Source of the DNA: Lateolabrax maculatus | Taxonomy: Eukaryota > Chordata > Actinopteri > Acropomatiformes > Lateolabracidae | Assembly: GCA_031216445.1 (NCBI GenBank) | Contig: CM062215.1 | Span: forward strand, 4,631,501 to 4,695,500 | DNA: 64,000 nucleotides | Direction of reading: 5' to 3' | Shown here: positions 24,101-37,600 of the stretch, in pieces | Layout: each line of letters opens with the position of its first letter | Numbering within the stretch: position 1 is the stretch's first letter | The notes under the pieces: generated by a model | Databases searched by the model: none | Told to the model about the DNA's origin: nothing | Seen by the model: the letters and a program-made list of their open reading frames with translations, nothing else | Program-made: the position numbers and the translations under genes

Positions 24101-27100
24101 CGAAGCGCTCTGAGTCTCTGTGACAGCATCCGATTTCTCCTTCATCTGTCTGCCATTTTTAGATGAACCACATGGAAACTGTGCAACAAGACAGATTGGA
24201 ATCATTACTGGAAGTGATGGGAGAGGAATGAAAGCCTAAGAGAGGGAGGGCTGAGTCGTAATAATAGCTTTCTGTATCTTTTTTTTGTAATACTGTAGTT
24301 GCAGTGCCAGTACCATGTAATCTGTCCTTCTGAAACCACAGTCTCACACTGGAGACAGCTCATACTCATCCTAAAAACACTGACACTGAATATAGTGTCT
24401 TTTTTTTGGTTTGCACAGTGCACCCATTGTTGTGGAGCAGAGCCTTCATTTTCTTCCTTATGAAAAAGTGCTTTGTCTCCAAAGAAAAATCGACCTGTGT
24501 GTGTGCGTGCACCTTTCACCTTTACAAAGAACGTTGTCTAAAGGTTCAAAGCCCCCAAATGAAAGACGTTGGGTTTGTTTCGGCCCCTGCGGGTCTGTGC
24601 CGTGTCATTTTTGATTAACTACAACCATTCATCAATGTTCAAATAACCTCCATTGCTGTTCATTGGTGGATTTATTGCTCTTAAATGCCTTTCTGCATGA
24701 GGGCTGTTGGCTAATGCTACAGTCCGCTGCAGTAGAATCTGGCAAAGGTTTCATAAAAGCCAAGATATGTAAGACTTCACATTGCTGCCAGGAAACTGTT
24801 GCTTAACTATTACTGCAAGATATCATTTGAGGGAATAAATAAAAAAGGAAAAAAAAAAGATTTATTCACTTTGAGTCATTTTGTGTCCGCAGATGATTTG
24901 GACCTTCTGTCTGAGGACTACGAGGCGGTGGACCATCGGCTGCAGCTTTTCCTGGATGTGGAGGTCTTCGAGGAAGAAGAGGAGCTTCACTCTTTCCTCA
25001 AGGTATATAAGAGGAAGGCGTGCACATATTAAAGCCCCTGAAAAACATAATTACTCCTCGGAAGTGTTTCTCCATGACAAAATATTCATGACTACGTGAG
25101 CAACTACCATAGTTAAAGGAATCGTTTGGTTGGGCAAGTAAAGCAAAGAAAATGTCAAACACCGGTACAGTGCTGGCAACATAAACCAACAACATTTTTG
25201 TTTTAAATGTTGCTAAACTCTGATTGGTGCAGGAAACACGTCACGTCACCTCTTTCCAACTGAGCCCTGCCTTGTTAAACCAGCAAGAAAAGCAAGTGAA
25301 ATAACTTCTAACTTTGGCACAAAATAATGTGTTCATGTAGGACTTCATCGCTCACAGTAAGAAGCAGATTGAGAACATAGGTTTTTCTAGGCCTTTTAAA
25401 TCTTTACTGGAACTAATAGTAAGGCAGGAAACAGTATTATTGCCAGACTGCTGTTTAAGCAGATTTTTGCAAGTGACGGCGGCCTGTGACTGATCGCTCA
25501 AATTCAACAGTACAATGTTTTTATGTTGCTGTTATTGTGTTATTGTGATTGCGGTTACAAAAAGTCCTCAAACATATCTCCCTGATGGCCAAAAGATTCC
25601 AGCTTAATGGGTGGTGACAACTTTAAGACCTACACCACTTGAGCTGCGGTTTCATCTCAGTCAGCCAAGATGAATGCAGTCAGTAAATCTCCCAGGAGCC
25701 CATTCGACCCCGATCTTCTTCTCCTGTAGCTTCTTTGACTAGTCTTATGCCCCCCTGCTGTCACCCAGCGTTCCCTGAGACCTCTTTAATATGCAATGCA
25801 TCCTGGGAGCTCTTCAAACCAGCGGGCTATTGCTCTTCCCTGTCAGACACCTGGACAAGGAGCAAAGAGCGGAACAGGACCGAGCACACCACAGCTGGAA
25901 ACAGGAGGTCCCGCTCCATTCATCTTAGTTCTGTTTATTTATCCAGTGACAGGGGCTGCTCGCTCTTTCGCTTGTGCTTTTACTTCTTGTGTTGTTTTAG
26001 AGGATATTAAGCAAGACCTTGGTCTAGAGGTTTGATTTTAAAACCCTTCAGAGCTTGTGAAATACTGAAAATTGGTGTCAGCTTAAAATATGGTTGTTAA
26101 TAGTTCAGTACAGAATTTATAGCCCTATGATGCTCATTATTATGCTGTAAAAGACAGTGTTCACAGGTGAGAGCGGCACTTATAAAACCAGTTTTGCTTT
26201 TTGTGAGAAGATGTCCACTACAGACGATGAGCATTTTCCTGCTTTATGTCATGTGTCCTTTTTTTTTCTGTGTGCCTTCAGATGTCAGCTGTCAAATTCG
26301 GGGAGCCAGGGGAGGTTCCCTCTCTGTTGGTGGTGTCAAACCAGCAAATCTATTTCTTGGAAATGATGTCAGAAACCCAGTGAGTAGAGACACTTTAAAG
26401 GATGCAGGAAGTTTGTGATTTTTTTGTGTTTTACTACTTAAGTACTTAATTGCAAGAGTGCACAATTACTAATGTATAAATGTATTAATTATGTATGCAT
26501 GTTTTGCTTTAAAAGACATATGCAGTAAAAAGTGATCATAGTTTTTAACAAAAATAATTAGTATGCATTATATCATTTATATAGCCCAAAATCTACAATC
26601 TACAACATCTTCTAAACTTAAACCCTCAATTCTTATAAGGAAAACCATTCACAATAAACGGGGGAAAACTCAAAAAGAGCATCGTAGGATGGAGTCCTCT
26701 TACTGGACGAACATCAGTAAAATTCAATAGGTGCCACACATACAGAGTAAACAACATTTCAAACAAAGTGGAATATTGTTAGTAATATGATGTCAAGCAA
26801 CTTCTAGGTGTCACCAAGAGCAGGTGGGCCTCGACCGCAGAAGGTTTTGTGTACTACCAAAAACGGAAACAGAAAAAAAGATAAAAAGGTTCTTTGAAGT
26901 ATGAAGCGAAGCCAGTGAGATATTGACGCAACACATTCCAATTTATCAAAAGCGTAATCAAATCCTGCTGGTGTGGACAGTGATTCAAAAGAGGGCGCCA
27001 CACTGCAGTTAACAATTATGACTTTTAATGCTGGTGTGCAGTTCCACACCCTTTGTTTAGGATGTGGATTATATTGCATAACCTGCCCAGGTTTCTGGGT

Positions 27101-30100
27101 CACATCTTGAGAACAGATTGACCTCGCAGTGTCTGTGAACTGTGGAGTCTTTCTCTCCTTCTGTTAGATTTAGCCCGTTTTATTAATTTTTCCTCTCCTA
27201 CTTCACATAAACGAAAAGCTTTTCTTCTCTCATCAGAACAAGATCTGTTTCCCTCACACATGAGCCCATGCTGCGGTGGCTTTTGTAAATTGACTACAAA
27301 GTTACTGCGATTCAGACCGTAGAAAACTGACTTCTCTCGTTCTTGGCACTGCGCACGAAATCAAACTATTATTTTGACCTTCACCCTTGAAAGATGAGGT
27401 ATTACATGAGGTATTACTGAGTAAACTTTGGCTTCAGCGAACACACATTGAAGTGTTGTTCTGGCAGTTACACCTCCAAGAGGCAGAGATCAAGTAAACC
27501 ATTTAATCCGTCTCACTGTGACAGTACATTTTCTGATGCCTAACGTCGTTTCCTCCCAGCAGGGGCCAGCTCTCTGACTGGCTGCAGAAGAAGGACAGCC
27601 ACCCAATCATGGAGCTCAGCTACCTGGAGGTGGGGCTAGGCTCTCAGAGCATCCACATGGAGTTTGGAGACAGCGGCGTTGCCTACACCCTCCTCGTGAG
27701 GGACAGTTTACGCTGCAAACGCTTCTTTGGCCTGTTGACAGGTAAGTGGAAACACTGCCAAATACGAGCAAAGTGGAAAACGGTTTCTGTTGAACGTATG
27801 GAAAACACATAAAAGGAAGTTTTATTCTCTGAATATAGTCAAAGAGAGAAACTCACCGACCCTGCTCCCACGGTACTTACTGGTTACACTGGTTTCGGCA
27901 CTTTCCTCGGCGCGCTTTGAAGGTCAGATGCCACAAAACATACTGTGCACTAATTTAGATTCTTTAGTACAGTTGAATCCCCAAGGCAGGTATTGGAACA
28001 GCATGTTCCTCTCACAGGCATTGTGCCACAGAAACCCAACCTACTCCCCTCACAAACTAATACTATACCATATGTGCGCTATGTGACGCAAATTTCTGCC
28101 AAGTCCCCCTCGGTATTGGGTTCACACAGACTGAGTACATCCTGCCCAGACCAACTTGTCTGCAAGGGAGGACCAGCAGCTGAGAGGAAAACCTTTTATT
28201 AGACTGGGGCTCCTGCGCGGGCCTGGAATGTCTGGAAAAATATGGAAAAATTAATTTGACAATATCCAGCCCTTCAACAAAACAGGAAAACATCGTGTCA
28301 CACATGGAAAAGCATTGCTGCTCAGTTCTAGTTTGCATAATTCTGCATTTGGGGAAAATTGTAATAGAGAATGTGACGTATGAAGGCATTTTCCCATAAT
28401 TACAGTTTCATATGACCACTTTCAGGGTACAAGATACCGAGTTCAAGAAAAAAAGCTTCACATTCAGTCAACAGACTGATTAGAAGAGCGTTCCCACTTT
28501 TTCCACAACTCTCTGCCTTCAGCTGCTGTCTGATGGTGTTTCTGCCCAGCCTTCACTCATACACAATCAAGCAAGAATATCTTTATTATAATTTCTTTTT
28601 GAAAAGAGACTCGGCCCAGACCGCAGCATAATACATTGTTACAGCAATAAATACAAACAATTGACAACTGTTACACAAGAGTTACACATACTTTTTTCTT
28701 TTTATATCTCTCTCCCTCCCTTCTCGAGCTTTCCCTCTGTCCTCTGAGAGCCTTTGTCTTTCTTTCTAATTTCATAAACAGCTCATTTAGTGAGATGTAT
28801 TCTTTGTGGCTGAAAATGATTCCAGATTGCTTTCAGCAAGACAACGGTGATTGTCCAAGACAGAGCAGACAAGTGAAAAACATGTTTGTTGTAACCTTCC
28901 AGGTGCATCCAAAAAAAGATGCGTAAAAATCTGATGTTTCTGTTGCAGATATCAGTGTTTCGGTGCCAAATACCCACAGCCAAGTATAAGATGTTTCTAT
29001 ATCCGTCGATCTTTGAAGACAAAGATAACTTAGTTGCTTTTATGGCAAAGTCTCTTTTCCTAATGCCAAATTAACCCCAAAACAGCTGTTGTAATATTCT
29101 GTCAAAGAAAGTACGGAAAAGCTTAACCATAACAAACCCCGTCTATCGTCCAAGCTGGATCCCATCATGTGGACAAAGTTGAAAACCACAAGTGGAATGA
29201 CGAAGGACCCGCTGGCTTGAAGACAGAGAAAGGATGTGGTTATAACTGGGACAGTTTTCTGGAGCTCAGAAACTCGCCGAGTCTGACACAACTTTATTGA
29301 AACATGAGAGATAACACGAGACCTTTGGAATCCGCGGCCAAAAGAGACAAAAAAAAGTTTTGTCAGGAATTTGTTTTGCTGATCTTTTATTTTTGTCGGT
29401 CAGTTGTTTTCTCTCACATTGAGGAATTTGTCGGCTTTCATTGCTGTACTCAAACTGTGTTATAGCAGAAGTGGTGAGAGTGATGGATGCATTACCCCAA
29501 TGCGTTTATAGTTTTCAGTATTAGCGAGAAATCACATGTTTTGAAGTAATGTACCTTTAGCTGTGGCCCAGACACTGGAAATCTAATCTTTACCTATTTC
29601 ACAGTGTCCCGTCTCAGCTGTCCAACATATCAAACAGTGGTATGGTATTTGATTTCATGTGAAAATCATCTGGGGCATTTGTGTTGGTGGTAGAGGCAGC
29701 CAAAGAGTCTGGGACTGAAACAAGAGGAAGAAGGAATATTGACATAGACCAGAGCACCAACCAAAGTCCGTCTGCTGCAAACTTGGGTCTTTACACGCTC
29801 GCCCCGTCACCTTTGCTTACTTGTGATTGCGATCTTGGATGGCACCTCGCTGAAACTGTCCATGTTAACACGTTATTTAATCCTCTGGTTCGTCTGACGC
29901 TCGCTGGTTCTCCTCAACGCGTTAAAATGTTCTGCCAACAATGTGGGAGACACATTTTCGTGGAAGCGATCAAGCCATCTGTCATTTTTGTCCAAATTAT
30001 TTTGAGGGTTTTTACTCGACAATTTACTTTAAAAGAAAAAAGATTACAAGACTGAAAACAGAAATGAATCAGATTAAAACTGGCATTTTTGCATTTCTTT

Positions 30101-33100
30101 TTTTCTATTGAAAAACATCAGAGACGTTACAGGGAACAGGTCAAGAATTTGACCTTTTTTCCTCCAACAGCATTTTAACAATTCAACAGTAAAGATTTGA
30201 CAACCAAATGTGCTTTTTAGAAAAGAAAAAGGTTTCTGGTGCAAAAGTGGCTTGTTAAGTCTCCACCACAGTGAACATTTTGTATTTGGCTACTTGCAGG
30301 TCCTGATGCATTTGTGGACATATTTTTTCAAAGGCAGGTATTAAAGAAGGTATCATAGTTGTATCTGTACTGAAACTCCGGTAAGGTATGGGCATCAAAA
30401 TAAAAAGCTTTTAGCCACTGCCAGCTTTTACTCATTTCAGAGGCCTAAAGAAAAAAACTAGTGGGGGTCCCAAACCCACAAGAAGGCAACCACCGAATTT
30501 GTGTACCAGACAGTTCATGTCTGCAGTTTATGAACACAACCATACATGAAAATATTTGTAAGATACAACAAATTGAAAGAAGCCACACTTGTGGGAGTAT
30601 GGGAGTGTGAGTTTTGTGACCCATGTGGAAAAATGATATTGATGAGACTCGTAAGGCAGGGTTTGGTTTGTCGTCAAATTATTTTCCTCCGCTCTAACCA
30701 ATCACTGTCTTCTTTCTCCTCCACTCCTCCTCAGTGTCCCTTTAAATCCCTTTGAAGTCTGTCTATTCAGACTTGACTGTGAAGCCACACTGCAGATATC
30801 CTCTCTGCCCTGTATTGTTGTCACACTCAATGACGCGCTACAATTCGTGAATGTGAGCGTGACCCAGCGCATTGTGTTCCCAACATTTTCTCAGCCTGAA
30901 ATCTTACACCTGCAACCAGAGACCTTTTGGCTTTCTTATCGTAGTTACAATAGCAGAAGAAGTTTCAGACTGAGTTTGGCTTTTGTGTGTAGATCTCTTT
31001 CCATGAATCTTTGGGTGTGACATTTTTAGGATATGATACCTTTTTTTTAGTCTTTTACAAGTTAGAAGAAGTGTCTTGTTTTTTCTCTGACCCTTTAATT
31101 GTCATTTACATGTTTTAATCACTGCAATTTACCACCTTGATAAATGTCTAACCTGCAAAGATCTGTAACTTATGATATCACATCCAAGAAGTCTGTACTT
31201 GCATCCCAGACGTCTGATGAAAGCAAGCATGTGAGATGGTTCCATTCAGTTTGAGATGTGTTGACATCTTGTGTTTGAACAGTTACAGACAGAAAGTTTA
31301 CCTTCCCAGCTGTTTCAACAAGCTCAGAGCTGCAAACTGCAGTGCTGCTTAAACACGATGCATACTTTTCACAAGGAACCTTGTTCTGAAATCGTTTTTT
31401 TTATCATTGGTATTTAAACTTTGCAGTCATTATCGGTTAATGTCTTGATTATTATTATGATTAATCAATAAGTTGTTTGTATGTCAATGTAGAAAAAACA
31501 GTGAAAAATAAGCATCACAACTTCTCAGCTGGCAACTGGATTGGCTTTAGTTTCTTAAAGACGAATTGTGAACTAATTATTTAAGTAAAGAATGACCCGA
31601 TGACTTTTTTGATTTTGGTGGTATTTTTGTTGTTATTTCTTCAGGAATTGTGCGTGAGATGGCTCACAAGTCCGACAGCAAGCTGAAGTCCATCTCCACC
31701 ACAAGACTCGACCCTCAGCACCATCTCTGGTAGGCTCCACGCCATCCATTTGTTTATATGCCAGAATGTGGTCTAAATAGTGTCGTGCACATTCGTATGT
31801 GGCTGGGAGGTGTATGTTAAAGGGAGTTACAGCTGTGAAAGTTCTAACACTGCACATTTCTGACACATCTTTAGTTGATTACAATCAGCTTTTTTAGACT
31901 TCATTTTGTAAAACTGCACCACTAAATTAGCTGGTAAACCACATCTTAATTTGTAACATGTGTTGCGCTACAAATTCTGAAGCATGCATGTCATGTCGTG
32001 TCACCTCCAGTAGTTTTTATACCCCCTTTTTTTTCCTGCTTCTTGGTAGCTTTCTCTAGGTTCTCGCTGAAAAGAAATGTGGTCATCTTAACGAAAGTAT
32101 TATCTCAGAGAAGAAAATCTCACAAACAAGTGCAAAATGTTAAAAAAAAAAAATGCAAGCAAACAAGCTGTGAATGATAAAACATTTCAATTATACAGAC
32201 TTAGTGTATATGCCTTTTGTGGCCAATATGCTTTATCCAACTAACAGAAGTGAAATAAATATCTCCCTTTAGCTTGGATTAAGGTGAAGGAAATGAAAAA
32301 TGGTGCCTTATGATGAAGAGTAGGTTATTATATCCAGGTACCAACACTTACAAATACCTCAAATCTTCCAATTTGTCATTTGTCTGCAGGCAAAAGACTC
32401 CACAGCTCAGAAATCAAAAACTAAAAACAAATCAAAGCAGCCCCTTGATGTGTTGCAGCTAACCACAGTCTCTGAACTGTTTTCACAATCCAAGTCCTGT
32501 CAGCCAGTATTATGTCAATTATCCTGATGTTTCACAGTTACTGTGAAATTCACCCCGTGATGTTGAAGTGCTTCCATGTGAGACAGGGTGGTAGCACCTG
32601 CCAGCCGCCACGTTATCTATACGTTATCTTTATGAAAACAGGGTCTGCGCTTTTAATGACGCAGCGGCCAGTATAGATTGGTTTGTGTTAATATGTGTAC
32701 ATGTGACATTGTCCATTTCTTTTGTTCTGTTAGGCCTCTGGTGTGTGAAGACATCCAGGCAGACGTGGAAGATGGCCAGCTGCAGTTTTTCTACATTCTG
32801 GCTTTTGTCTTGCAAGGTGACAAATCCACTCATTGTGCGAAAAAAAAAAAACTTTTTAGGTTTTTTGGATCTATTCTTTGCCAAATATCTTCTTCTGATA
32901 TCAGTAGAGGGATCTGCTTTCACCTGCACTCTTCTATTTAATGAGTTTCATTTTCTACATGCACACGTGTTACAGGAAGATAAGATTTCAAGACCCAACA
33001 CGTATAATGACTTCTGAAGATGCAAAGACTTCTACTCTCATGCTAATCACGTAATACGACGCTGCTATCTTCCTGTCTTCTTACTTTCCGGAGGATTTTA

Positions 33101-34638
33101 ACCAGCAGGAAGAAAGCCAAGAGTAAATGCCACAATAAAAGCCCCTCATAATATTCCTGAGATCCTAGAAATACAAAAGAGAAGTGCCAGGGAAATATGC
33201 GGAATGGGAGAAATAATAACAAAATGGATGCACAAGTTCCATCAAGATAAAACCAAATAATGTCAGGAAGAGTAAAATATGGAAGAGAGGTTTGATTTGT
33301 GGGGAGCAGCTGACAAGAGTATCATGTTAAAGTTCCATATTCACAACCTTTCCCATAAAATGAGGCAGAAATCTGTTGTTTTAACTGCACTGAGTGACAG
33401 GCGACTGTACTGGTATGCATGTGGTCCATAAATGTGGATGTCTCGCTGCCTGTGCTTCGTCAGACACATTTAAAGCCAAAGTAGCTGCAGGCTACACACA
33501 GCTGTGCTTGTCCCTGGAATTTCAAGTGCCATAATTTAAGCATGCCTCGATCTGCCTCGATCTGCCTTTTCCCTGCGCATGCTCCTCTGAAGACGGAGCT
33601 TTCTGAGATGAAATGTAACACAAAAACTCATCTTTATAGATATTTATATATAAAAGGTTCTTTGTAAAGCTTTTTAAGTTGGTGACCCATGACTGTTGCC
33701 TATAGTAGTAAATCAAAGGCTACAGTCAACACTTGAAAACTGCTTTATATTTATCAAAACTGTATTATCCAAAAGGGCAAAGTTCACTAATCATGCTGCT
33801 CGAAACAGTAAGAGGCTTTAAATACTCTCAACAACAGTCAATAATGGAAATGATCTGACTAAAAGGTTTTCTGTCTGTAGAAAGCAGGAAACCTCAGATG
33901 TCGAGTGCATCTCTGAGCAGTGAAATAATGTTTATCTTTCAGAGGATATTTGGACGCCACTGACAGTCCTGGCAACCCGGGAAACCCTGTACCTGCTCAA
34001 AGAGGATCACCAGTGGAGGAAAACCTCCAGCAGCCCGACAGTGGACGAAAACAAAGAGCCGAGCAGCGGGAGCGTAACCATTTTAGAAACACTGCCCATC
34101 AGCTGCGTGAGCTCAGTTCACCTGTGGCCTTCAGATCAGTGCAGGATGGATATCAAGCTTTACGATGAGGTTAGTATGCAAGGGTTGTTTCTCATCTTAA
34201 GAATAAGGAAAAGGCCACCTGTTTTTTATATTCATTGTTTGATGTTTGAAAATTATTCAGTGCAAAATCAGTATACTGTTTACTAGAATATTTGAGAAAT
34301 TAAGAATAGAGCTGCACAGTGGTGACACAAATTTATGTTTTTAATAATTGTTACAACTGAGATATCAGTTTGATTCACACAAACACTTATTCAGCAGCAG
34401 CCTGTTGCAGTTTGTAGCGTGTGTTGTTAAATTGAATTTTCTTGCGATTAACTGCTTTGATTTTTCCGACTTTCTCACGTTGTGTTTTCTCCTGCAGACT
34501 GTGAAACAGGAGAAGACGTGGTGTGTGCGCTCAGAGAGCACGGAGCTCCTCCAGGGTCTGCTGGCCTGGGTCAGAGCACAGTGGGAGGCCATGTTCGGAG
34601 TGAAGCTGCACACAAGCCTGCAAGACAAAGCAGCGTAA
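15118..34638 (+). CDS. stk11ip: Serine/threonine kinase 11-interacting protein (LIP1), 25 coding exons
   Basis: In mammals this protein binds the kinase LKB1 (STK11) and SMAD4 in the cytoplasm, and it has been linked to lysosomes and mTORC1. Coding exons: 15118-15184, 15497-15699, 15802-15876, 16015-16110, 16226-16333, 16428-16499, 16623-16752, 16909-17012, 17144-17233, 17817-17858, 18040-18207, 18407-18488, 18687-19178, 19407-19627, 19909-20019, 20940-21177, 22728-22879, 22997-23249, 24893-25002, 26282-26379, 27563-27741, 31645-31729, 32734-32816, 33943-34169, 34498-34638. All junctions are GT..AG and keep frame: 3,627 nt, 1,208 residues, a little longer than human (about 1,100). The start (AGGATGG) has a strong context. 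Residues about 105-300 hold leucine-rich repeats (LDLSHNKI, LNLGYNCL, LNLRNNEL, LDLAYNLL, LNLEGNPL). KVRVRRASISEPSDTD (about 387-402) and MSSFRDQLGEDWL are family hallmarks. An acidic run lies near 567-574. Residues 660-700 look like a PH-type fold (inference). CLRC (716-719) and CPEC (770-773) form a likely zinc-ribbon pair. The C-terminus matches the family, ending DKAA. Confidence 0.95.
15281..15327. repeat. Perfect 16-bp inverted repeat (hairpin) in stk11ip intron 1
   Basis: GTGTGTTTTGGCTGCA (15281-15296) and its exact reverse complement TGCAGCCAAAACACAC (15312-15327) flank a 15-nt loop. Pairing does not extend beyond these ends. The stem is shorter than a usual microRNA precursor. Confidence 0.85.
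19638..19672. repeat. (GGGA)n repeat just inside stk11ip intron 14
   Basis: About eight GGGA/GGGAG units begin 10 nt after the intron 14 donor at 19628. The downstream purine run reads through in frame to a stop, so intron retention would add a Gly/Arg/Glu-rich tail. Confidence 0.85.
27742..31644 (+). other. Largest stk11ip intron (21) and note on the other long introns
   Basis: 3.9 kb without a recognisable exon or RNA gene. The other stk11ip introns over 300 bp are 15185-15496, 17234-17816, 20020-20939, 21178-22727, 23250-24892, 25003-26281, 26380-27562, 31730-32733, 32817-33942 and 34170-34497. I saw no nested gene on either strand in any of them. Intron 18 (23280-23500) has a TTAAAAAG/TCTTAAAT-type phrase reminiscent of dispersed fish repeats, too weak to assign. 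Confidence 0.6.
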
Positions 34639-37600
34639 TGGGTGGGGGGGAGAGGGCATGAAAAAAGGAAAAAGTTACAGACTGTGTGTTTTGTGAGCAT
34701 GAATACTTGTGTTGGTACTGGGAAATGTTAAGTGAGCTTTGAGCGAGTGTGTCTTTATTTTCTCTCTCCGCAGCCTGCACTCAGTCTGGTCCCATTACGC
34801 TCGTCGCTTTCATCGCCTTTTAAGCCCAGAACTTGGAAATGATTGCACTCATTCATGTGGTACACAAGTCTGTAAAAGCACTGGTTGCATAATTTCTTCG
34901 TCCATATACCACCCCGCTGAACTTTTCTGCAGCTGAAATGGAGTGTGCCTTGTTTCCGCCATGTTTTCCTTGTTGAAATGCACATTAATGCATCCCGTGG
35001 TGTTCATCAGTCACTGTAGCATCAAGCTGGTAGGGAGCAGATTTGGGTTTAGGGAACTAAGAGCGTTGAGTTGGGGAGAAGAAAAGGACTTTCAGAGGGG
35101 TAATGAAAGGAGCTGAGCCTAAAATAAGTCCATCCCCCCCTCGTTAAGCTGGACAGAGTCCCTCCTCGCCGTCCATGGGGTGCAGTGAGTTGTGACATCA
35201 CGCGCTCAACACGAGGCTGGATGTGCTTAGGAAAGGCCAAGGTTCAAGACACTGTCATGGAGGGTCACCTCACACCTTATCCCCCCAATTAGGGTCTCAT
35301 GATGTGTCTGCACTGTGTTATGGGAAAGGAAAAGGATACCAGAAGTGCGAGTGTGAACAGTAGCAGTTCTTTTCTTTAAAACGTGGGAACAGATGTTTAT
35401 TTTGTTAATTTGTAACATTGCTGTGTTTTGGTTTATTATCCGATCAACTGTATGGAGGAAACGTCTGTCTGATACTGTCATCATCCAATAAGTGCAGTGG
35501 ATTTATATTACTGGGTATCTCATATATATGGTTATTTAGTTTACATATTGGTGTCAAATGTAATCCACATGTTCTGCAGCTGTGTGCATTATGTATGTAT
35601 GTATGTATGTATGTACTCATCATGCACAGATGCAGTAAAGATCAAAATGAGCTCAGCACTGTTAATTTAGATTAATTTGTGTAACTTAATTTATTTCTTT
35701 GTTAGCATTTTTTCATTATGGGTTAATGTAAAAAAAGGATTTTATTTTTTATATAAATATGAAAAAAAACATCTGGTATATGATGTGTACAACTGAATAT
35801 AAAAGTCATGTGTTTGCCTGTGTTTTTGTGTTGTTTCTTTTCCAGAAACACAAAGAGCTTTTTACAGAGTGAGAAACTTCCCTTTTACTAACTTCTTTTA
35901 CTGAACTTTCAACAGTTAAATGTAACTTAATTTGTTCCTGTTGCAAATTTACCTTAAATTAGAGAAAATACTAAATGTTTGTGACATAATTCCACCTCTA
36001 ATCACAAGGATGCATTTCATTTAAGAAAAAGTCACTTATTTCCTCCATAAATAACAGAATGACAATACAAATTGTCATGCAGCACAACTAAAGTACATCT
36101 GGTTTCATGAAACGTAGTCTGCACATCTAAATTAATCCCAGTGGTCTCACGATGAGGCAAACCACAAAAAAATGGAAGCTTCACCAGAAATGTAGCAAAG
36201 GTGGTGTTTGAGAGCTAAGGTTTCCACATATTTCCATACAAGTCAATAACTGAGAGGAGTGAAGGCACAAAAAACCTCTAAACTAAGAAGATTCTCTTAC
36301 CCCAGTTTAACCAGAGATTTCACAGTTGATGTGTGTGTCTGATAATTATAGTTCGGATGAAGAGACAGAAGCTTTACCTTAAATATTTTACCTAAGATTG
36401 ACGACATATCACCTGGAGATACTTGTCAGCTATTTGTCAGCGCTGTAGAAAATGATTCATGTCTTTGTTCAGCGACGGGTGATTAACTCTTCTTTTACTG
36501 CCAAGCATGCTTGAAGCAAATGGCGTCAGTGCCCCGGTTAAAATGACTAATCAAGGATATTCTCTCTTAAAAAGTAGACCCAACGCGCTTGTAGAGCTGC
36601 TGTCTTCACCAGCCATTTCTACTTTATTGGGTCGGCTTAATCACTACATTGTTTCTGGCTGCAGTTAAAAGCGGCGGTGGAATGCTAAAACTCCACAGAA
36701 GAAGTCATGGATGTTTGATTATTGGATCAAACTTCTGGCCTTCTGGTTACACAGGGTGCTTTTTGCCACTCAGCACCAAACTGCCAATCCAGACCCCTCT
36801 GAGCAGAGCTCCGTTTGAGTCCAGGCTCAGCTGTGCAAAGGTATGTTAACCAATTTCACAGTGTAAATATTTCTTTAGCCACCGGTGCCGTACATGTGCG
36901 GTGCACATGCTTGTTGGGAGACCTGGATCACCTTCAACTGCGCCCACGTGGCTCACAAAGGCCCCGATCCCCGAACCAGTGAGCGGTAGCAGTTTTACAC
37001 ACGAGCCGACTGGTGACTGCTCGCCCCGCTTGTGCAGCCTGGTTTCAATGTTCTTCACATAAATCTGATTCGCACAACAAACAACAGAACACTTTTGTGG
37101 CTGATTCTCTTTTTTTCACTTTCCATTTCTTGTCCCTTGCCGAGGAAGGTCAGATGCAGGTGCAGAACATCACCAGCGGAGCTGATGATATACTGGCCTG
37201 TTTAAATATACTCCAGCAGCGATGTTTGCTGCCGAAGAGGCTTGAACCCCTAAAATCTCCAGACAAAAGGGGGTTAGGCTTCCCTGTTGACCCGTTACAG
37301 CTCTTTCACAGCGAACTGATCCAAAAGAACCGAAGGATGCAGAGGATGTGAGTGTAAGAAATTGACAAAGCTCTCACATTAGGAAGTCATGTGTTACAGC
37401 TGCAGCTCCCCTTGTTGGGATTTTAGGATTTAATTTCCAAGTCATTTAAGTCAACAATAAATATATTAAGTGCTTAAACTGGAATCGAAGGGAGAAGGGT
37501 TGGTGAAACAAAACAAAAAACACTTTACGTACAGTAATGATGTCTAAGCCTTTTTTTTTATTATTGTTTCTTTCTTCCTAAAAGTCTTGGGTGTATATTG

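Noticed and set aside
37013..37351. 112-codon plus-strand open frame between stk11ip and the connexin
   Set aside because: It has no recognisable motif, no CpG island and no neighbouring exon in a compatible phase.
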